NCBI GenBank assembly: GCA_049582005.1
Contig: JBAUTB010000144.1
Coordinates: 1 to 12,647, forward strand
DNA from: Sivonenia sp049582005
GTDB taxonomy: Bacteria > Cyanobacteriota > Cyanobacteriia > Gloeobacterales > PMM-0068
Direction of reading: 5' to 3'
Length of the DNA: 12,647 bases
Part shown: one piece after another, positions 6,304 to 12,647 of the stretch
Layout: each line of letters opens with the position of its first letter
How positions within the stretch are numbered: position 1 is the first letter of the stretch
The notes under the pieces: model-generated
What the model was told of the DNA's origin: nothing
Database searches by the model: none
What the model saw: the letters and a program-made list of their open reading frames with translations, nothing else
Program-made: the position numbers and the translations under genes

Positions 6304-7743
6304 ATGACTACAACCTCTTCACCGGCTGTAACCAAAACTTGGGCAAGGGCAATAGCTAAGCCTGGGGTAGAGTTCGCTCTGACTCCTCTATCGATCTTGT
6401 CGGGAGCGATCCCTGCGGGTCTGAGAGGCTCTCTCTATCGAAACGGTCCGGCTCGATTGGAGCGTGGAGGACAAAAGGTAGGTCATTGGTTTGATGGTGA
6501 TGGAGCTATCTTGGGAATTCATCTAACGGAACGTGGAGCCTCAGGAGTTTATCGTTACATCCAGACCAAGGGCTACCAAGCGGAAGAGGCAGCAGGGAAA
6601 TTTCTGTTTGGTGGCTATGGCATGTTGCCTCCTGGACCTGTTTGGGAACGGGTTAGCAAGGGAACCAAAAATGCTGCCAACACTTCGGTTATCGCTCTTC
6701 CCGATAAGTTACTGGCCCTTTGGGAAGGAGGACAGCCCCATAGTCTAGACCTACAAACCTTAGAAACCTTTGGGCTGGAAGATCTAGGAGCACTTGCCGG
6801 AGGTCTACCGTACTCGGCTCATCCCAAGCGTGATCCCAAGACCGGAGAAATTTTTAACTTTGGGGTTCTCCCTGGAAAAAATGCCGTCCTCAAGCTCTAC
6901 CGAAGCGATGCCTCCGGTAAGATTGTGCAGCAAGGTAGCCTCGAATTAGAGGGGGTACCGATGATCCATGATTTCGTCTTAGCGGGCCCGTACCTGGTTT
7001 TCCTGATCCCTCCCGTGCGCATGAGTCCTCTACCCGTTCTGGCCCGTCTGAAGAGTTATAGTGATGCCCTTACCTGGCAGCCTGAAAAAGGAACTCAGAT
7101 TCTAGTCTTTGAACGCAACACCCTCACCCTGATCAGTCGAGGCGAAGCAGAACCCTGGTATCAGTGGCATTTTGGCAATGGTTATCAAGAAGCGGATGGC
7201 ACTTTAGTCATCGACTTTATTCGCTATGAGGATTTCCAAAGCAATCAATTCTTTAAAGAAGTAGCAACAGGCATCACCCAAACCGAAGCGAAAGGAACAC
7301 TCTGGCAACTCCGCCTTGACCCAAAAACCGGGAAAATTCTGCAGATTCAAGAAGTCTGTGCGCGCACAGGTGAGTTCCCCTTGGTTCATCCCCGTGAAGT
7401 AGGACGCCCTTCGCGCTATATCTATCTATCGATTCGACGGTCGGGGACGAGTATTGGCCAGGAATTACTCGATGCCATTGGACGCTTTGACTATCAAACA
7501 GGTACGCTGACCGAGGCTAACCTGGGAGACCATCGTTATCCGATGGAACCCATTTATGCTCCTGATCTTAGTAACTCCGATCAAGGCTGGATACTGACGG
7601 TGGTGTTTGATGTTAGAAACGAGAGCAGCGAAGTCTGGATCTTCGACAGCGAGCATTTGGACCAACAGCCCATTTGCCGTATGGCCTTACCCACAGTGAT
7701 CCCTTTTGGGTTCCACGGTACCTGGAATCCGGCCAAATCTTAA
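6304..7743 (+). CDS. Carotenoid cleavage oxygenase (apocarotenoid, probably retinal-forming)
   Basis: This non-haem Fe(II) dioxygenase belongs to the carotenoid cleavage (RPE65/ACO) family and splits carotenoid or apocarotenoid double bonds into aldehydes. The 479-residue protein is a seven-bladed propeller of typical length. All four iron-binding histidines are in their usual contexts: H173 (PYSAHPKRDP), H222 (PMIHDFVL), H289 (YQWHFGNGY) and H471 (GFHGTWN). GSLYRNGPARLE and GHWFDGDG near the N-terminus are also standard. Overall it resembles the cyanobacterial apocarotenoid-15,15'-oxygenase (Synechocystis ACO/Diox1), which makes retinal; the exact substrate is inference. The start ATG at 6304 has an AAGGAG ribosome site six bases upstream. 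A TTG 81 bases earlier keeps the frame open but overlaps the promoter and operators, so it is rejected. The gene is divergent from padR and is probably repressed by it. Confidence 0.94.
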   Translation: MTTTSSPAVTKTWARAIAKPGVEFALTPLSILSGAIPAGLRGSLYRNGPARLERGGQKVGHWFDGDGAILGIHLTERGASGVYRYIQTKGYQAEEAAGKFLFGGYGMLPPGPVWERVSKGTKNAANTSVIALPDKLLALWEGGQPHSLDLQTLETFGLEDLGALAGGLPYSAHPKRDPKTGEIFNFGVLPGKNAVLKLYRSDASGKIVQQGSLELEGVPMIHDFVLAGPYLVFLIPPVRMSPLPVLARLKSYSDALTWQPEKGTQILVFERNTLTLISRGEAEPWYQWHFGNGYQEADGTLVIDFIRYEDFQSNQFFKEVATGITQTEAKGTLWQLRLDPKTGKILQIQEVCARTGEFPLVHPREVGRPSRYIYLSIRRSGTSIGQELLDAIGRFDYQTGTLTEANLGDHRYPMEPIYAPDLSNSDQGWILTVVFDVRNESSEVWIFDSEHLDQQPICRMALPTVIPFGFHGTWNPAKS

Positions 7744-7840
7744 TTCCAGTTCAACATTCTGAACAAAAATAGAGGACTTGAAGACTGTGGGGGCCAGTAG
7801 GAATCATAATGGTTAATTAGAATGCACATGAAGTCCTACG

Positions 7841-8719
7841 ATGAATAATGCCTCCACATCCTTCGGGCCGGGGGTGTCTCCTTCGCTCGGAGACACTCAG
7901 TCGCCTTCAATAGCTGATTTTTTACAGGAAACGGCCACGCTTACCCGTCGTTGGTTTATCCAACTTAAGCGTCGGCCTTCGACCCTGATTGCAGGGATTG
8001 TCCAACCGCTGGTCTTTCTGATTCTCTTCGGAGCCCTTTTTCAAGGAGCCCCCAAAGGAACCTTCATTCCTGGAGACAGCTACCTCCAGTTTTTGGCGGC
8101 AGGTATTATCGTCTTTACCGCTTTTGGTGGTGCCCTGAATTCCGGGGTGGCGATCATCTTTGACCGGGAGTTTGGTTTTTTGAACCGGATTCTCGTTGCA
8201 CCGCTGACCACCCGCTTCGCTATTGTGCTGGCTTCAGCGATTTTCATCATTTTTCTGAGTCTGGTGCAAACTTCAGCCGTTTTGGGACTGAGTCTTCTGC
8301 TGGGAGCCAAGTTCGCTGCTGGGCTTGGAGGACTCTTTGTTCTGACGTTGGCGATTAGCCTCTTGGTATTGGGCTTTACAGCCTTAAGCCTTGGCTTAGC
8401 CTTTGGCATGCCCGGTCACGTGGAAATGTTGGCCCTGATCTTTGTTGTCAATTTGCCCCTACTTTTTGCCAGCACAGCTCTCGCCCCAATCACTTTTATG
8501 CCCTCTTGGTTACAGGTTGTCGTCAGTCTCAATCCGCTTACCCATGCGATTGAGCCCATCCGTTATCTCTACATCCATAGCGATTGGGGTTGGACCACCA
8601 CCATGTTCCAGGCCCCTTGGGGAGCAATGTCTCTGGAATCTTGTTTATTGGCATTGTTGATTTTTGATTTGGTCGCTGTTGGTCTTTCTGGTCTATTGAT
8701 TAAAAAGGCCTTGGGTTAG
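7841..8719 (+). CDS. ABC-2 type transporter permease
   Basis: This is an integral membrane subunit of an ABC-2 (DrrB-like) exporter. The 292 residues begin with a soluble Ser/Pro-rich tail, then an amphipathic segment (RRWFIQLKRRPSTLIAGI). Six hydrophobic segments follow, at roughly 49-69, 82-106, 125-150, 163-188, 194-213 and 268-288. The motif around FDREFGFLNRILVAPLTTR (about 107-125) and NPLTHAIEPIR (about 231-241) are hallmarks of the family. The cargo is unknown. No ATPase gene lies in the window, so it must pair with a subunit encoded elsewhere. It sits 97 bases after the carotenoid oxygenase on the same strand and may be co-transcribed, since no convincing terminator is visible. The ATG lacks a clear ribosome site. 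A six-codon frame at 7828-7848 overlaps the start but is probably chance. Its last 27 bases overlap the 3' end of sfsA on the other strand. Confidence 0.92.
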   Translation: MNNASTSFGPGVSPSLGDTQSPSIADFLQETATLTRRWFIQLKRRPSTLIAGIVQPLVFLILFGALFQGAPKGTFIPGDSYLQFLAAGIIVFTAFGGALNSGVAIIFDREFGFLNRILVAPLTTRFAIVLASAIFIIFLSLVQTSAVLGLSLLLGAKFAAGLGGLFVLTLAISLLVLGFTALSLGLAFGMPGHVEMLALIFVVNLPLLFASTALAPITFMPSWLQVVVSLNPLTHAIEPIRYLYIHSDWGWTTTMFQAPWGAMSLESCLLALLIFDLVAVGLSGLLIKKALG

Positions 8720-9436
8720 TTCTGCTAGACCAATAAAATTTACACCTTCTGGGGTGGGTTGAAAACGATAGGGTAATATTTTTACCCCTGATGCTAGGGC
8801 TTGCCAGAATAATTTTCCGTAGCGAAGATCGGCTTGTTCTCCCGGTGCGAAACGTTCGCAGTCTGGCCGATTGATAAAAAATAGCAAGACTGCTTCCTGA
8901 CCGGATTGCGCTACTTCGATCAGCTCCTCCAGGTGCTTCTGGCCTCTAGTGGTCACGGTATCAGGGAATAAAGCGGTCCGGGGATCGCGCTTCCCATCGG
9001 TCCAGGTAGTATTTTTAATTTCTACATATACGTGTTGGTTATCAGCACGGGTTAATCGATAGTCTATCCGACTCTTTTGAGAACCATAGGCAACTTCTCT
9101 TTCAATCTTTATATAATCCCTTAGTTCGGGAAATGCTCGTTTTTCTAAACCAGAGCCAATGATTTTATTGGGTAGATTGGTATTGATGCCTACCCAGGTT
9201 TTATCCACATGAATCAGTTCCCAGGTGTAGGTGAGTTTGCGCTTGGGATTATCCGATTCAGAGAGCAGTACGGGAGCCCCAATCGTACATACTCCTGTCA
9301 TCGGTCCCGTATTTGGACAGTGGGCTGTAACCACAGAACCATCGGTCAATTCCACTTCTGCAAAAAAGCGCTTATACCGCTTGACCAAACGTCCTTCGAT
9401 AAGAGGAGGGTAGGAGTAGAGCGTAATAGACCGCAT
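8693..9436 (-). CDS. sfsA: SfsA-family protein (sugar fermentation stimulation protein homologue)
   Basis: The 247 residues match SfsA, a widely conserved protein with an N-terminal OB-like part and a C-terminal PD-(D/E)XK nuclease-like fold. The E. coli member was described as a DNA-binding regulator linked to maltose metabolism, but the true role is unsettled. Family blocks visible are AHCPNTGPMTGV (38-49), SRIDYRL (122-128), VYVEIKNTTW (136-145) and ALFPDTVTTRGQKHLEEL (155-172). D125, E139 and K141 lie in positions fitting a nuclease-like core. The start ATG overlaps the phoH stop (TAATG), so translation is probably coupled and sfsA is the last gene of the pspA-moaD-phoH-sfsA cluster. Its stop lies 27 bases inside the convergent permease gene, leaving no room for a separate terminator for either gene. 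Confidence 0.95.
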   Translation of the reverse strand: MRSITLYSYPPLIEGRLVKRYKRFFAEVELTDGSVVTAHCPNTGPMTGVCTIGAPVLLSESDNPKRKLTYTWELIHVDKTWVGINTNLPNKIIGSGLEKRAFPELRDYIKIEREVAYGSQKSRIDYRLTRADNQHVYVEIKNTTWTDGKRDPRTALFPDTVTTRGQKHLEELIEVAQSGQEAVLLFFINRPDCERFAPGEQADLRYGKLFWQALASGVKILPYRFQPTPEGVNFIGLAELTQGLFNQ

Positions 9437-10386
9437 TAGCGTTTCTCTTCAAAAGCCTCATAGGCTTCTACAATCCGCATCACGAGAGGATGACGGACCA
9501 CATCATTGCTATCAAACATACAGAAAGAAATCCCTTGCACGTTACTGAGAATCTGACGGGCTACAAGTAGCCCAGAGGGTCTACCCACCAAGTCCGTTTG
9601 AGTGAGATCGCCATTGACCACCATTTTGGAACCAAAGCCCAGACGGGTCAGGACCATTTTCATCTGTTCAGGGGTAGCATTTTGGGCTTCATCCAAAATG
9701 ACAAAAGCCCGATTCAGGGTGCGACCGCGCATATAGGCTAAGGGAGCCACTTCTACAACTCCCCGTTCCATCAATTTGGGCAGTTGTTCGGGGTCAATAA
9801 ATTCATAGAGTGCATCATACAGGGGACGCAGGTATGGATTCACCTTCGCTTGTAAATCTCCGGGCAAAAAGCCTAGCTTCTCCCCCGCTTCGACGGCCGG
9901 TCGGGTGAGGATAATCCGTTCCACACGCTCTTCTTTCAGGGCCCTAAACGCTTGTACAGCTGCTAAATAAGTTTTTCCAGTTCCCGCCGGTCCCAGACCA
10001 AAGGTCAAATCATGCTTGAGAATCGACTGGACATAGCGCCACTGTTTGAGAGTTCGCGCTCGAATCATGTCTCCCCGACGGTTATGGGCCAGGGGTGTTC
10101 GCAACATCATCAAAAATTCTTCTTGGCGTCCGCTGAGAATGGCCTCTTTGGCACTCAACAATTCAGGACGACCGAAGGTCCCGCCCTCTTTCCAGAGGTC
10201 ACGGAGAAGATAGACTATTTCTTCCGCCAGGGCTTGAGCTTCTTCGCTGCCTGACAAAATTAACTCTAAACCCCGCAGGGTAACGTGAACGTCTGTTTCT
10301 TTACTCAGAATCGCTAAGTTTTCTTGACCCATGCCAGAGAAACTGACCGCACTATGGGTACTCGGCAATGTTAAGGTTTTGGTCAT
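9436..10386 (-). CDS. phoH: PhoH-like P-loop ATPase
   Basis: This is a cytosolic ATPase of the PhoH family, related to the helicase core of superfamily 1 and often linked to RNA metabolism; its exact task in cyanobacteria is unknown. With the ATG at 10386 it has 316 residues. A KH-like N-terminal part (about 12-65) is followed by the ATPase domain. The Walker A motif is GPAGTGKT (132-139), Walker B is FVILDEAQN (228-236), and the conserved NGDLTQTDL and VVRHPLVMRIVEAYE follow. The frame also opens at a GTG 21 bases upstream, inside the moaD end. I prefer the ATG because it is the usual family start (MTKTLTLP) and a GGGGGA stretch precedes it, though at a long distance. It begins ten bases after the moaD-like stop and overlaps the sfsA start, so it is part of the same transcript. 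Confidence 0.95.
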   Translation of the reverse strand: MTKTLTLPSTHSAVSFSGMGQENLAILSKETDVHVTLRGLELILSGSEEAQALAEEIVYLLRDLWKEGGTFGRPELLSAKEAILSGRQEEFLMMLRTPLAHNRRGDMIRARTLKQWRYVQSILKHDLTFGLGPAGTGKTYLAAVQAFRALKEERVERIILTRPAVEAGEKLGFLPGDLQAKVNPYLRPLYDALYEFIDPEQLPKLMERGVVEVAPLAYMRGRTLNRAFVILDEAQNATPEQMKMVLTRLGFGSKMVVNGDLTQTDLVGRPSGLLVARQILSNVQGISFCMFDSNDVVRHPLVMRIVEAYEAFEEKR

Positions 10387-10396
10387 AAAAACTAAT

Positions 10397-10651
10397 TTAT
10401 CCCCCACTCACAGGAGGGATAAACACAATTTCATCTCCGGCTTGGATGATAGTTTGGGGGTCTACAAATGTTTGATTGACCCCGTAGCGAGTCTGGTTTT
10501 GCCAACGCGATAGCTGGGGTTTCTGTTGAATGAGAAGCTGCTCTACCTGTTGTACCGTAGTGCCCGCAGGAAGTGACAGAGCCAGTTCACTTTGTGCAAA
10601 GGCTTCGCGGTAGGCTGCAAACAACCTAACAGTGATGTTCATTAAAGCCAT
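10397..10651 (-). CDS. MoaD/ThiS-family sulfur carrier protein
   Basis: This small beta-grasp protein has 84 residues and ends in Gly-Gly, the tail that MoaE/ThiF-type enzymes adenylate and thiocarboxylate to deliver sulfur for molybdopterin or thiazole synthesis. NITVRLFAAYREAF at the N-terminus and GDEIVFIPPVSGG at the C-terminus are characteristic, and the FIPPVSGG ending favours MoaD over ThiS. The protein could start at ATG 10651 or at ATG 10642 (MNITV); the latter matches the usual family start. No moaE, moaA or thiazole gene is nearby. Instead it sits three bases after the PspA-family stop and overlaps the alternative GTG start of phoH, so it is expressed with membrane-stress and RNA-related genes. 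Which pathway it serves is therefore open. Confidence 0.88.
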   Translation of the reverse strand: MALMNITVRLFAAYREAFAQSELALSLPAGTTVQQVEQLLIQQKPQLSRWQNQTRYGVNQTFVDPQTIIQAGDEIVFIPPVSGG

Positions 10652-10654
10652 GGC

Positions 10655-11365
10655 CTAAGCAGGATCTTTAGGAGCCTCGGGCAAAGACTTGGGGGCTTCC
10701 GTCTCAGGCAACATTCCCATAGAGGCTTTAAGTGCTGCCAAATCGTCTTCAACCCCTCCCGCTTGTAGAGCTTTGAACTTATCTTCCAGATTATCTGTAG
10801 CCAGTTCACCAATGGCTGCAGAACGGGCTTCTAAATCCGAGACCTTTTGCTCCATCCGCTCAAAAGTTCCATAGGCAGAACTGGTGCTCACCCGGCCCAG
10901 CACTTCATTGATTTGCTCAGAAGCTTTGGCAGAACGGGCGCGGGCCACCAGGAGGTCTTTCTTGGCTTTAGCTTCGGATAGCTTGCCTTCTAGCGCCGTT
11001 AGGTTTTGACGAAGCTTTTGGACCTGTTCTTTTTGGGTCGCTAGCTGGGTTTCTAGGCCGATCGCTGTCTCGGCATACCCTTTCTTGCGGGTCAAAGCTT
11101 CACGGGCCAAATCTTCTTCATTTTTAGACAGGGCCAAGGCTGCTCGTTGTTGCCACTGGTCTGCTTGGGCTCTATTCTGAGCCAGTTGTTGCTCAACGCG
11201 TTTTTCAGCAGCAATCGCTTGGGCTACGGCCTGCCGCAGGGAAATCAAATCTTCCTGCATGTCTTCAACGCTTTGTTCCAGCATCTTCTCTGGATCTTCC
11301 GCACCAGATACTAAGGAATTGAGATTGGATTTGATGACGGTGCCGATGCGGTCAAACAGTCCCAT
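10655..11365 (-). CDS. PspA/Vipp1 (IM30) family membrane-remodelling protein
   Basis: This ESCRT-III-like protein assembles into rings or rods on the inner face of the membrane and protects or remodels it. In cyanobacteria the Vipp1 form is tied to thylakoid upkeep, and PspA to envelope stress. The 236 residues start with the amphipathic membrane helix MGLFDRIGTVIKSNLNSLVS (1-20), then EDPEKMLEQSVEDMQ and a long coiled coil (about 25-190). The domain ends near DDLAALKASMG. After that only about 17 Pro/Glu-rich residues follow; I see no clear extra C-terminal helix of the Vipp1 type, so PspA-like is as likely as Vipp1. An AGGAG ribosome site lies six bases before the ATG. The 83-base gap to the antiporter gene contains a small inverted repeat (TTGTT-N4-AACAA, 11399-11412) of unknown meaning. 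It heads the cluster pspA-moaD-phoH-sfsA. Confidence 0.95.
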   Translation of the reverse strand: MGLFDRIGTVIKSNLNSLVSGAEDPEKMLEQSVEDMQEDLISLRQAVAQAIAAEKRVEQQLAQNRAQADQWQQRAALALSKNEEDLAREALTRKKGYAETAIGLETQLATQKEQVQKLRQNLTALEGKLSEAKAKKDLLVARARSAKASEQINEVLGRVSTSSAYGTFERMEQKVSDLEARSAAIGELATDNLEDKFKALQAGGVEDDLAALKASMGMLPETEAPKSLPEAPKDPA

Positions 11366-11448
11366 AGCTTGCTCCTGTAGTCAGAAAAAGAATGACTTTT
11401 GTTCTACAACAAGCTTACTCTCTGAAACCTACCGTTGCCCAGTCTCTA

Positions 11449-12647
11449 TTATGAAGAACTGACAACTGCCACAGGACAGGTGGCTTGATTCAAGATGACA
11501 TCTACTCGATGGCCAAAGAAAGCCCGGCCGCTTATGGGTCTCAGGTTGCTACCCATCACAATCAGGTCGTAGTTATCTTGATTGGCTAAACGAATAATCT
11601 CAGCTTCTGGAGAGACCCCTTGCAGCAAGAGGGTTTCAACCTCAGCTCCTAATTTGCGGGCTAGATCTGCTTGGTTATCTACAATTTGCTGACCGATTTC
11701 CTTCATCGGATCTATGTTGCGACGGTCCATCAGAACGTTGTCTACCTGGGGACGACTAACCACGTGCACCACGGTCAGGAGCGCATTCACGCTAGCGGCA
11801 ATCACCGCTGCAATCTCAACGGCATGCTTGCTATATTCCGTTCCTACCGTGGGTACCAAGATGCGTCGTAGGGATTGGGTTTCCACAAGATCACAATATT
11901 CTCCCATCGGAAGATGAGACTTCACAATCAACATGGCACAGGGTGCATCCTGCACCACGCGGTCTACTAAGTTACTGAATAAGGCTTCGCTGGCATAATT
12001 CCAGACTTCCATCTTTTTCTGGGCTTCCGTGGCCCCCATCACTACCAAGTCATAGCCTTTGGCCGCTTCTGCCAAAATTACATCAGCGGCATTTTTGCCA
12101 GCCTCCACCCGCACTTCGGGGTCGGGGCCTTCGATGAGCTTGAGTTCTTCTCGGATATTTTCGATAGCAACTTGAGCCCCATCTCCATTCATCGGATCTG
12201 ATTTTCTGTCCCAAAATTTCCAACGGGGCACTTGCACTGCCTGACTAGTGGCATAGAGCGCTGTAACCTGAATCGGTTGCTGGTGGCTGAGATGACCGAC
12301 CAATTGGGCCGCCAACTGGACGTTGCTACCTCCTCTGGAGGGCAACAGCACGCGGTTAATAGAACGGACAAAACTGGTCGCAGCAATTTTCTCCCGTTCT
12401 AGCCGTTCCGCTTCTTCCTTTCCGATCTCCACATGGCTCAAGGCCCAACGCAGGAGTGGCGGAGCCATTAGGGACGTGACGATAGCTACCATTACGATGA
12501 TCGAATACATTTCCAAATTGAGAACGCCTAAGCCCAAACCGACGGTGGCGACGATAATCTCCATAGCCCCCCGTGCGTTCATCCCAGAGCCCATGGCTAT
12601 GCGCTCCCAATGGGAGAGCCCACCCGCCCAAGCCCCAAAGTAAACCC
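11449..12647 (-). CDS. CPA2-family cation/proton antiporter with tandem UspA domains (C-terminal part)
   Basis: The frame continues past the right edge: bases 12595-12645 encode VYFGAWAGGLSHWERIA in frame before a Met that could be mistaken for the start, so the N-terminal membrane helices lie outside the window. About 398 residues are visible. They begin with the last membrane segments and the antiporter signature GSGMNARGAMEIIVATVGLG, typical of KefB/NapA-like Na+(K+)/H+ exchangers. A charged linker (VEIGKEEAERLEREK) leads to two UspA-like cytosolic domains: the first from INRVLLPSRGG to CAMLIVKSH, the second from RRILVPTVGTEYSKHA to CPVAVVSSS. The nucleotide-binding loops are degenerate (GATEAQKK, GSNLRPISG then FFGHRV, versus G-x2-G-x9-G-S/T), so ATP binding is doubtful in both. 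The role is probably ion or pH homeostasis gated by a cytosolic sensor. It ends 83 bases before the pspA-family gene. Confidence 0.92.
   Translation of the reverse strand, partial: VYFGAWAGGLSHWERIAMGSGMNARGAMEIIVATVGLGLGVLNLEMYSIIVMVAIVTSLMAPPLLRWALSHVEIGKEEAERLEREKIAATSFVRSINRVLLPSRGGSNVQLAAQLVGHLSHQQPIQVTALYATSQAVQVPRWKFWDRKSDPMNGDGAQVAIENIREELKLIEGPDPEVRVEAGKNAADVILAEAAKGYDLVVMGATEAQKKMEVWNYASEALFSNLVDRVVQDAPCAMLIVKSHLPMGEYCDLVETQSLRRILVPTVGTEYSKHAVEIAAVIAASVNALLTVVHVVSRPQVDNVLMDRRNIDPMKEIGQQIVDNQADLARKLGAEVETLLLQGVSPEAEIIRLANQDNYDLIVMGSNLRPISGRAFFGHRVDVILNQATCPVAVVSSS

Noticed and set aside
7828..7848. A six-codon leader peptide overlapping the permease start
   Set aside because: It has no ribosome site and no regulatory hairpin; a frame this short is expected by chance.
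8080..8409. A 109-residue open frame opposite the permease gene
   Set aside because: It is antisense to a clear membrane protein; its Lys/Arg/Ala-rich product is a typical shadow of hydrophobic codons.
12592..12594. Start codon for the antiporter gene at this Met
   Set aside because: The upstream in-frame residues continue the conserved antiporter sequence to the window edge, so the gene is truncated by the window rather than starting here.
1..12647. CRISPR arrays, tRNA or rRNA genes, insertion sequences, HIP1 (GCGATCGC) repeats
   Set aside because: Looked for by eye on both strands; no spaced direct repeats, cloverleaf arms, transposase frames or HIP1 octamers were seen.

Overview
The window looks like ordinary bacterial chromosome, most likely from a cyanobacterium. 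The gene set supports this: a two-domain glutamine-dependent NAD synthetase, glutamyl-tRNA reductase of the C5 haem/chlorophyll pathway, a retinal-type carotenoid cleavage oxygenase, a PspA/Vipp1-family membrane protein and a CPA2 antiporter fused to universal stress domains. The housekeeping genes look close to 50% GC or slightly above. The PspA/Vipp1 protein lacks an obvious long C-terminal extension, which would fit an early-branching, thylakoid-poor lineage such as Gloeobacterales. That placement is inference and weak.

Left part (1-3139). The end of an AT-rich gene of unknown function (about 33% GC) enters from the left edge and converges on nadE. Upstream of nadE comes a low-GC FkbM-type methyltransferase that looks acquired. 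Behind it lies a wrecked DUF433 (VapB-like antitoxin family) gene that can be read only by joining three frames. Between nadE and the methyltransferase is a 43-bp imperfect inverted repeat. This stretch behaves like a small accessory patch between core genes.

Middle (3140-8719). hemA stands alone on the minus strand with its own putative promoter. A minus-strand run padR -> small secreted protein -> mpg-type DNA glycosylase follows. padR is divergent from a plus-strand carotenoid oxygenase with all four iron-binding histidines. Their shared 108-bp intergenic region carries a perfect 16-bp palindrome and a second 14/16 copy 32 bp away, the latter sitting between candidate -35 and -10 boxes. 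This is the clearest regulatory structure in the window: a PadR-family repressor that probably controls apocarotenoid/retinal formation. An ABC-2 permease without a visible ATPase gene follows the oxygenase.

Right part (8693-12647). A minus-strand cluster is transcribed from the right edge: CPA2 antiporter with tandem UspA domains (N-terminal part outside the window), then pspA/vipp1, a MoaD/ThiS-like sulfur carrier ending in Gly-Gly, phoH and sfsA. The last four genes are separated by 10 bases or fewer, or overlap, and probably form one transcript. sfsA overlaps the 3' end of the permease gene by 27 bp tail to tail.

I see no tRNA, rRNA, CRISPR array, insertion sequence or large novel multi-gene system. 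The points most worth a second look are the two-site PadR operator, the decayed DUF433 gene, and the DNA glycosylase in which the expected active-site histidine is missing through what looks like a compensated double frameshift.
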